The notes below the pieces were generated by a model, which was not told the DNA's origin, did no database searches, and saw only the letters and a program-made list of their open reading frames with translations. A stretch of 64,000 nt of DNA from Blastococcus colisei (GTDB taxonomy: Bacteria; Actinomycetota; Actinomycetes; Mycobacteriales; Geodermatophilaceae), in contig NZ_VFQE01000001.1 of NCBI RefSeq assembly GCF_006717095.1, positions 1,674,001 through 1,738,000 on the forward strand. Reading direction: 5' to 3'. A program made the position numbers and the translations under genes. Of this stretch, positions 58,712-64,000 are shown piece by piece (the first letter of the stretch is position 1; every line of letters starts with the position of its first letter).

Positions 58712-61415
58712 GCCGACGACGACCGACCCGGGCACCACCGAGGAGGACCGGCCGCTGCCGCCCCCGCACTGGGAGGCCGACATCGTGGCCGCCGACGGGG
58801 GGACGGTCCACCTGCGCCCGATCTGCCCCGAGGACGGCGAGGCGCTGACCGGCCTGATGGACCGCAGCAGCGACCAGACCCGCTACTACCGGTTCTTCGG
58901 CCCCATGAAGCGGCTGTCCGACAAGGACCTGCACCGGTTCACCCACGTCGACCACGTCGACCGGGTGGCCTTCGTCATCCTGCTGGGCGACCAGATCGTC
59001 GCGGTCGGCCGCTTCGACCGGTACCCCGGCACCGACGACGCCGAGATCGCCTTCCTGGTCGAGGACGCCCACCAGGGCCGCGGCCTCGGGTCGGTCCTGC
59101 TCGAGCACCTCGCCGCGGCCGGCCGGGAGCGGGGGATCAAGAACTTCGTGGCAGAGGTGCTGGCCCAGAACAGCAAGATGGTGCGGGTCTTCCAGGACGC
59201 CGGCTACGAGTCCGAGCGTTCCTTCGAGGACGGCGTCGTCCACCTGACGTTCCCGATCGAGCAGACGGAGGACGCCCTCGCCGTCGCCTACGAGCGGGAG
59301 CAGCGCAGCGAGTCCCGGTCCATCGCCCGGCTGCTCCGGCCGTCCTCGGTCGCCGTCGTGGGCGCCAGCAACGACGACGGGAAGATCGGCAACGCGCTCC
59401 TGCGGCACCTGCTCGACTACGGGTTCGCCGGCCCGGTGTACCCGGTCAACCCCGGCGCCCGGCACGTGCGAGGTGTCCCCGCCTACGCCGACATCGAGTC
59501 CATCCCCGACGACGTCGATCTCGCCGTGCTCGCCGTGCCCGCCGACGAGGTCGCCGGCGTGGTCGAGGCCTGCCGGCGCAAGCGGGTGCGTGGCCTGGTG
59601 GTCGTCTCCGGCGGGTTCGGCGAGACCGGTCCGGAGGGGCGGGACGCCGAACGCCGGCTGGTGGCCGCGGCCCGCGCCTCGGGGATGCGGGTCGTCGGCC
59701 CCAACTGCCTCGGCATGGTGAACACCGACCCCGAGGTCCGGCTGAACGCCAGCCTCGCCCCGATGGTCCCCGGCCGCGGGCGGGTGGGCTTCTTCGCCCA
59801 GTCCGGGGCGCTGGGGGTGGCGCTGCTGGAGAACGCGCGCAGCCGCAACCTGGGCCTGTCCACCTTCGTCTCCGCGGGCAACCGCGCCGACGTCAGCGGG
59901 AACGACCTGCTGCAGTACTGGGCGACCGACCCCGGCACCGAGGTCGTCCTCCTGCACCTGGAGAGCTTCGGCAACCCCCGCAAGTTCGCCCGGCTGGCCC
60001 GCAGCGTCGGGCGCACGAAGCCGGTCGTCGCGGTGAAGAGCGGCCGGCACGTCAACGTCACACCCGGCCTGGCCGGGACGTCGGTCGCCGTGCCCGAGCA
60101 GTCGGTGGCCGCGCTGTTCTCCTCCGCGGGGGTCATCCGCGTCGAGACCGTGGCCCAGATGTTCGACGTCGGCACCCTGCTGGCCCACCAGCCGCTGCCG
60201 GAGGGCTCGCGGGTCGCGGTGGTGGGCAACTCCACGGCGATCGGGGTGCTCGTGGCCGACGCCGTCCTGGAGGAGGGCCTGGAGCTGGCGCAGGACGCGC
60301 CGGTCGACATCGGGGTGGCGGGCTCGGTGGAGGAGTTCCGCGCCGCCCTGCAGGCAGCGGTCGACGACGACACGGTGGACGCCGTCGTCGCGGTGTTCCT
60401 CCCGCCGCTGCGGGCCGGCTCCCAGGAGTACGGCCCCGCGCTCCGCGACGTCGCCCGGAGCTCCGCCAAGCCGATCGTGGCGAGCTTCCTCTCCACCGAG
60501 GGCATCCCGCCCGAGCTCGCCGTCCTCGACGAGGACGGCATGCCGGCGCGCGGCTCGGTGCCCTCCTACTCCACCCCGGAGCGGGCGGTCATCGCGCTGG
60601 CCAAGGTCGCGGAGTACGCCCGGTGGCGGCGACGCCCGGTGGGCGAGCTGCCCGAGCTGTCCGACGTCGACGACACCGGCGTCGAGGCGCTCGTCCGCAC
60701 GGTGCTCTCCGACGCCCCCGCCGGCCGCGAGCTGACCGACGACGAACTGATCGCCCTGTTGGCGGCCTACGGCATTCCGCTGCTCGGCACCCGGACGGTG
60801 ACCGACGCCGAGGAGGCCGTCGCCGCCGCGGACGCGGTCGGCTACCCGGTCGTGCTCAAGTCGACCGCCTCGTGGCTGCGGCACCGCTCCGACCTGGGCG
60901 GCGTGCGCCTGGACCTCGTCGACGCCGACGCCGTGCGGACCGCCTTCGCTGCCATCCCGTCCGGTGACCCGGTGATCGTCCAGGAGATGGCCGCACCGGG
61001 GGTGGCGACGGTGGTGGAGATCGTCGACGACCCGTCGTTCGGTGCGCTGGTCAGCTTCGGCCTCGGGGGAGTGGCGACCGACCTGCTCGGCGATCGCGCC
61101 TACCGGACGCTGCCGCTGACCGACCTGGACGCCGCCGAGCTGGTCCGGGCCCCGCGGGCGTTCCCGCTGCTGAACGGCTATCGCGGTTCCGAGCCGGTCG
61201 ACCTCGAGGCGCTGGAGGACCTGCTGCTGCGGGTCGCCCGGCTGGCCGACGACCTGCCGGAGGTGCTGCGACTGACCCTGGAGCCGGTCATCGTCGGCCC
61301 GGCCAACCCCTGGCACGGCGGGCGGTCGCTCGTCGTCGCCGGGGGGAGCGCGCACGTCGGCCCCCCGACCGCCCGCGTCGACCCCGGCCCGCGGAGGATG
61401 CGCTCGCCGGTCTGA
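58704..61415 (+). CDS. Pat-type protein acetyltransferase with inactive acyl-CoA synthetase domain
   Basis: 903 residues. A GNAT domain at the N-terminus (about 35-190; acetyl-CoA loop QGRGLGS) is followed by the CoA-binding and ligase domains of NDP-forming acyl-CoA synthetase (SVAVVGASNDDGKIGNALLRHL onwards) and an ATP-grasp region near the C-terminus. Where active enzymes have SHTG with the phosphorylated His, this protein reads VTPGLAG, so synthetase activity is probably lost. That is the Pat layout, N-terminal GNAT as in Streptomyces. It acetylates lysines; acuC upstream reverses it. Confidence 0.9.
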   Translation: MTEPTTTDPGTTEEDRPLPPPHWEADIVAADGGTVHLRPICPEDGEALTGLMDRSSDQTRYYRFFGPMKRLSDKDLHRFTHVDHVDRVAFVILLGDQIVAVGRFDRYPGTDDAEIAFLVEDAHQGRGLGSVLLEHLAAAGRERGIKNFVAEVLAQNSKMVRVFQDAGYESERSFEDGVVHLTFPIEQTEDALAVAYEREQRSESRSIARLLRPSSVAVVGASNDDGKIGNALLRHLLDYGFAGPVYPVNPGARHVRGVPAYADIESIPDDVDLAVLAVPADEVAGVVEACRRKRVRGLVVVSGGFGETGPEGRDAERRLVAAARASGMRVVGPNCLGMVNTDPEVRLNASLAPMVPGRGRVGFFAQSGALGVALLENARSRNLGLSTFVSAGNRADVSGNDLLQYWATDPGTEVVLLHLESFGNPRKFARLARSVGRTKPVVAVKSGRHVNVTPGLAGTSVAVPEQSVAALFSSAGVIRVETVAQMFDVGTLLAHQPLPEGSRVAVVGNSTAIGVLVADAVLEEGLELAQDAPVDIGVAGSVEEFRAALQAAVDDDTVDAVVAVFLPPLRAGSQEYGPALRDVARSSAKPIVASFLSTEGIPPELAVLDEDGMPARGSVPSYSTPERAVIALAKVAEYARWRRRPVGELPELSDVDDTGVEALVRTVLSDAPAGRELTDDELIALLAAYGIPLLGTRTVTDAEEAVAAADAVGYPVVLKSTASWLRHRSDLGGVRLDLVDADAVRTAFAAIPSGDPVIVQEMAAPGVATVVEIVDDPSFGALVSFGLGGVATDLLGDRAYRTLPLTDLDAAELVRAPRAFPLLNGYRGSEPVDLEALEDLLLRVARLADDLPEVLRLTLEPVIVGPANPWHGGRSLVVAGGSAHVGPPTARVDPGPRRMRSPV

Positions 61416-61434
61416 CCGGCGTCCTGCCGCACGA

Positions 61435-61478
61435 AAACGGGTCCTCCCTCACCGTCGACGGTGAGGGAGGACCCGTTT
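61435..61478. terminator. Perfect bidirectional hairpin between pat and sigB
   Basis: Two 20-nt arms (61435-61454 and 61459-61478) are exact inverted copies around TCGA, starting AAACGGGTCC and ending GGACCCGTTT. The A-run before and T-run after the stem allow termination on both strands, fitting the convergent pat and sigB genes. Confidence 0.9.
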
Positions 61479-61512
61479 CGATCAGCGACGCTGATCACGC
61501 TGGAGCCGTGGA

Positions 61513-62499
61513 TCAGGCCAGGTAGTCGCGCAGCGCGTCGGCGCGCTCCGGGTCGCGGAGCTTGGCCATCGTCTCGCGCTCGATCTGCCGGACCCGCTCG
61601 CGGGACAGGCCGAACTGCTTGCCGATCTGCTCCAGCGTCCGCGGCTGGTGCCCGTCCAGGCCGAAGCGCAGGACGACGACATCGCGCTCGCGGTCCTCCA
61701 GCGTGGAGAGCACGCTGCGGACGTCGCCCTTCATCATCTGGAAGGCGACGGCGTCCTCGGCGACGGCGGCGTCGGCGTCCTCGATGAAGTCACCGAGGCG
61801 GGACTCCTCGTCGGCGCCGACGGTCTGGTCGAGGCTGACCAGGTCGCGGCTGTACTCCAGCAGCTCGGAGATGCGGGCCTCGGGCAGGTCCAGCTCGAGA
61901 CCGAGCTCCTCGGCGGTGGGCTCGCGCTCCAGCTCCTGGTGCATGCGCCGGCGGGTGCGGACCACCTTGTTGACCTGCTCGGCCAGGTGGACGGGCAGCC
62001 GGATGGTGCGACCGGAGTCGGCCATCGCCCGGGTGATGGCCTGGCGGATCCACCACGTGGCGTAGGTCGAGAACTTGAAGCCCTTGGTGTAGTCGAACTT
62101 CTCGACCGCGCGGATCAGGCCGACGTTCCCTTCCTGGATGAGGTCCAGGAACGTCATGCCGTGGCCGGTGTAGCGCTTGGCCACGGAGACGACGAGCCGG
62201 AGGTTGGCCTCCAGCAGGTGCGCCTTGGCGGCCTTGCCGTCGATGGCGAGGGTCTTGTAGTCCCGCTTCTTGGCGGGGGTGAGGTCCGGCTTCTCGGCGA
62301 GGAGGCGCCCGGCGTAGAGGCCGGCCTCGATCCGCTTGGCGAGCTCGACCTCCTGCTCGGCGGTCAGCAGCGCGGTCTTGCCGATGGTGTTGAGGTACAC
62401 GCGCACCAGGTCGGTGGACACCAGGCCAGTGGTGTCGGGCTCACGCCGCGGTGAGCGCACCTCGAGGGTGTCGTTGGGGGAAGACTGCAGCAGCGTCAC
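61513..62499 (-). CDS. sigB: Group 2 sigma factor SigB
   Basis: 328 residues. [31 protein letters not shown] is region 1.2, [37 protein letters not shown] regions 2.4-3.0, and [31 protein letters not shown] region 4.2. No long acidic region 1.1, so not the primary sigma. GTG at 62499 overlaps the stop of a possible small ORF upstream. A SigE/SigH-like promoter lies about 140 nt upstream. Confidence 0.93.
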   Translation of the reverse strand: MTLLQSSPNDTLEVRSPRREPDTTGLVSTDLVRVYLNTIGKTALLTAEQEVELAKRIEAGLYAGRLLAEKPDLTPAKKRDYKTLAIDGKAAKAHLLEANLRLVVSVAKRYTGHGMTFLDLIQEGNVGLIRAVEKFDYTKGFKFSTYATWWIRQAITRAMADSGRTIRLPVHLAEQVNKVVRTRRRMHQELEREPTAEELGLELDLPEARISELLEYSRDLVSLDQTVGADEESRLGDFIEDADAAVAEDAVAFQMMKGDVRSVLSTLEDRERDVVVLRFGLDGHQPRTLEQIGKQFGLSRERVRQIERETMAKLRDPERADALRDYLA

Positions 62500-62720
62500 G
62501 ATGGGTCTTCGTCCTTGCCTTCGGTTCGGATGCATCCGCCGCGTCTTCGCGGGCCGTAGCGGTGCATCCAGGCGTCAAGTGCGGGCGGTGTCCGGGTTCT
62601 CCGGACCGGTCCCTGCCTCTTCTGTCCGATGTGGTACGCCCTGCACAACGGCTCGGACGGGGTCCCGTGTTCCACGATTCGGTCGTTCACAGCAAACCGA
62701 CAGGGAGTGTCTTCGGTCAC
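62496..62720 (-). other. Possible leader ORF before sigB
   Basis: 74 codons from GTG 62720 (MTEDTPCRFAVNDRIVEHG...), ending in a GTGA overlap with sigB. Its codon use is less GC-rich at third positions than real genes here, and no ribosome site is clear. The transcription start from the promoter at 62647 would lie inside it, so it may be only chance. Confidence 0.25.
62647..62673 (-). promoter_or_regulatory. SigE/SigH-type ECF promoter of sigB
   Basis: On the minus strand GGAACA (62673-62668) and CGTT (62650-62647) are 17 bp apart, matching the mycobacterial SigE/SigH consensus GGAAC-N16-17-CGTT form. It would start the mRNA about 140 nt before sigB. Confidence 0.55.
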
Positions 62721-62753
62721 CCACGCATACCCGCCCGGGCGTCCCGTCTCACC

Positions 62754-63209
62754 TCATGAGGGACGCGAGTGTGGTTCTCCGACCTCCAGCAGCAGCGTCA
62801 TCGGGCCCTCGTTGACCGACGACACCCGCATCCGGGCGCCGAAGACCCCGGTCGCGACGGTGCACCCGCGACGTCGCAGTTCGGCGCAGACCTCGTCGAC
62901 CAGCGGCTCGGCCACTTCCCCCGGAGCGGCGTCCTGCCACGAGGGACGGCGCCCCTTGCGGGTGTCGGCGTAGAGGGTGAACTGGCTGACCACGAGCACA
63001 GGAAGCCCCAGGTCCGCGGCCGAGACCTCTCCGTCGGGGCCGGGGAAGATGCGCAGCTCGTGGATCTTGCGGGCCAGCGCCCGGGCGGTTCCCGTGTCGT
63101 CGCCGTGGGTCGCTCCGACCAGTGACAGCAGTCCCGGTCCGATCTCGCCGACGACGACCTCATCAACGGTTACAGCCGCTGTACTGACCCTGCTGACCAC
63201 CGCGCGCAC
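62754..63209 (-). CDS. dtd: D-aminoacyl-tRNA deacylase
   Basis: 151 residues. [32 protein letters not shown] is the Dtd N-terminus. [17 protein letters not shown] is the first active-site motif and [12 protein letters not shown] the second (GPMT in place of GPVT). It hydrolyses D-aminoacyl-tRNAs, proofreading translation. GTG at 63209 gives the conserved start; ATG at 63221 would add four residues. Confidence 0.93.
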   Translation of the reverse strand: MRAVVSRVSTAAVTVDEVVVGEIGPGLLSLVGATHGDDTGTARALARKIHELRIFPGPDGEVSAADLGLPVLVVSQFTLYADTRKGRRPSWQDAAPGEVAEPLVDEVCAELRRRGCTVATGVFGARMRVSSVNEGPMTLLLEVGEPHSRPS

Positions 63210-63264
63210 CAAGCCATTCAACCGGACAGTGGCCGACGGCGAGCTGGTCGAGGGTGCGCTCGAG

Positions 63265-63981
63265 TCACGCCCGGAGGAAGGCCTCGGCGAGTCCGGCCGG
63301 CTGGGTGAAGCAGGCCTCGTGGCTGCCGGGTGCGGGCTGGACGGGCACGCCGAGCCGCTCGGCGAACCGCGCCCAGCCGTACTCGCCGGGCGGCAGCGCG
63401 ACGTCGTGTTCGCTGAGCACGTAGGCCAGTGGCACCCCGAGCTGGTCCGGCTCGATCGGGTCCACGATCTCGGTGAAGTACTGGTACGGCTGGGGCACCA
63501 TCAGCGAGTGGACGATGCGCTGTGCCTCCTCGGCGGCGTCGTTCATGAACGCCGCCTGCCAGACCTCGAAGGGCAGGGCCACCGAGTTGTCGCCGGACGC
63601 CTCGGCCAGCGAGGCGAACAGCTGCTGGTACTGGGGCGGGACCTCGTCGTGCAGTGACCGGCCGGCGGCCGGGACGAAGGCGCTCCAGTAGACGACCTTG
63701 CGGAGCCGGGATGCGAGCGCTGGGGCCGCGCCGGTGATGGGGTAGCCGCCCCAGCTGTGCCCCACCAGCGTCACGTCCTGCAGGTCCTCGCGCTCGACGA
63801 GCTCGACGATCGCGCGGACCACGTCGGACAGGGAGTGCCGGGTCCGGTCGTCACCGTCGGCCAGTCCGGGCAGCGTGGGCGTGTGGACGGTGTGGCCGGC
63901 GGCGCGCAGGTGCTCGGCGACGGGGTGCCAGGCCCAACCGCCGTGCCAGGCGCCGGTGACGAGGACGAAGGGTGCGGACAT
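63265..63981 (-). CDS. Alpha/beta hydrolase
   Basis: 238 residues. The nucleophile elbow is GHSWGG (Ser about residue 75), the oxyanion region is [17 protein letters not shown], an Asp candidate lies in [11 protein letters not shown], and [11 protein letters not shown] carries the His. Such enzymes hydrolyse esters or lactones, and plant-type methylesterase relatives share the GAWHG segment. It is last in the window, with a GAGGAGCACACC site just upstream of the ATG. Substrate unknown. Confidence 0.88.
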   Translation of the reverse strand: MSAPFVLVTGAWHGGWAWHPVAEHLRAAGHTVHTPTLPGLADGDDRTRHSLSDVVRAIVELVEREDLQDVTLVGHSWGGYPITGAAPALASRLRKVVYWSAFVPAAGRSLHDEVPPQYQQLFASLAEASGDNSVALPFEVWQAAFMNDAAEEAQRIVHSLMVPQPYQYFTEIVDPIEPDQLGVPLAYVLSEHDVALPPGEYGWARFAERLGVPVQPAPGSHEACFTQPAGLAEAFLRA

Positions 63982-64000
63982 GGTGTGCTCCTCTGCGTGG

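Noticed and set aside
62521-62545. GGTTCGG-like stretch suggesting a tRNA arm
   Set aside because: No acceptor or anticodon stem can be built around it.
1-64000. Mobile elements, CRISPR arrays, rRNA, tRNA
   Set aside because: None found on either strand by reading; no transposase, repeat-spacer pattern or RNA fold was seen.

Overview
This is chromosomal DNA from a very GC-rich actinobacterium, most likely a Geodermatophilaceae-type actinomycete. I infer this from the even, very high GC, the many GTG starts, the frequent TANNNT -10 boxes 6-7 nt before a start codon (leaderless genes), the IdeR, SigB, CsoR and BlaI type regulators, and the fused CydDC. I see no rRNA, tRNA, CRISPR array, transposase, integrase or prophage gene. 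Long open frames opposite real genes are codon-bias shadows and were left out.

Layout. 0-2.1 kb: TetR and MarR regulators and a small GNAT operon. 2.2-9.9 kb: a ferric-iron ABC transporter, a translationally coupled HpcH/HpaI aldolase-like / epimerase / GT2 operon, and a convergent GT39-like membrane glycosyltransferase; three IdeR-like boxes sit at their promoters, and an IdeR ortholog lies at 56.6 kb. 9.9-14.3 kb: small membrane and conserved hypothetical proteins, an NYN-like protein and an SDR. 14.3-20.3 kb: an amine-utilisation cluster (SDR, aldehyde dehydrogenase, glutamine-synthetase-like gamma-glutamyl-amine ligase, ethanolamine-type permease, gamma-glutamyl hydrolase). 20.9-29.8 kb: a divergent, LacI-controlled shikimate/quinate locus (QsuB fusion, TRAP transporter, QsuD-like dehydrogenase) extended by a phosphotriesterase-like hydrolase and a Gfo/Idh/MocA oxidoreductase. 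31.7-39.1 kb: cydABDC facing a blaI-M56 peptidase pair, with twin operators between them. 39.6-43.5 kb: copper operon csoR-copZ-secreted protein-copA. 43.5-44.5 kb: Hsp20 with a MerR regulator. 44.7-47.3 kb: STAS protein, YibE/F membrane protein, methyltransferase and TraR/DksA zinc finger. 47.4-52.3 kb: a five-gene GT4-methyltransferase-alpha/alpha-toroid-GT2-GT2 operon. 52.4-56.4 kb: lipoprotein, DUF4192 protein and S9 peptidase. 56.6-64 kb: ideR, acuC plus a Pat-type acetyltransferase, sigB, dtd and an alpha/beta hydrolase.

How it works together. The most interesting possible system is the iron-linked locus at 2.2-9.9 kb: the IdeR-like boxes suggest that ferric-iron import is co-induced with lipid-linked sugar synthesis and membrane glycosyl transfer. 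Second are the extended shikimate/quinate locus and the five-gene glyco-operon, whose products cannot be named from sequence. acuC and pat form a lysine deacetylase/acetyltransferase pair between ideR and sigB, and sigB has a SigE/SigH-like promoter upstream. All functions are inferred from sequence motifs and gene order; none was tested.
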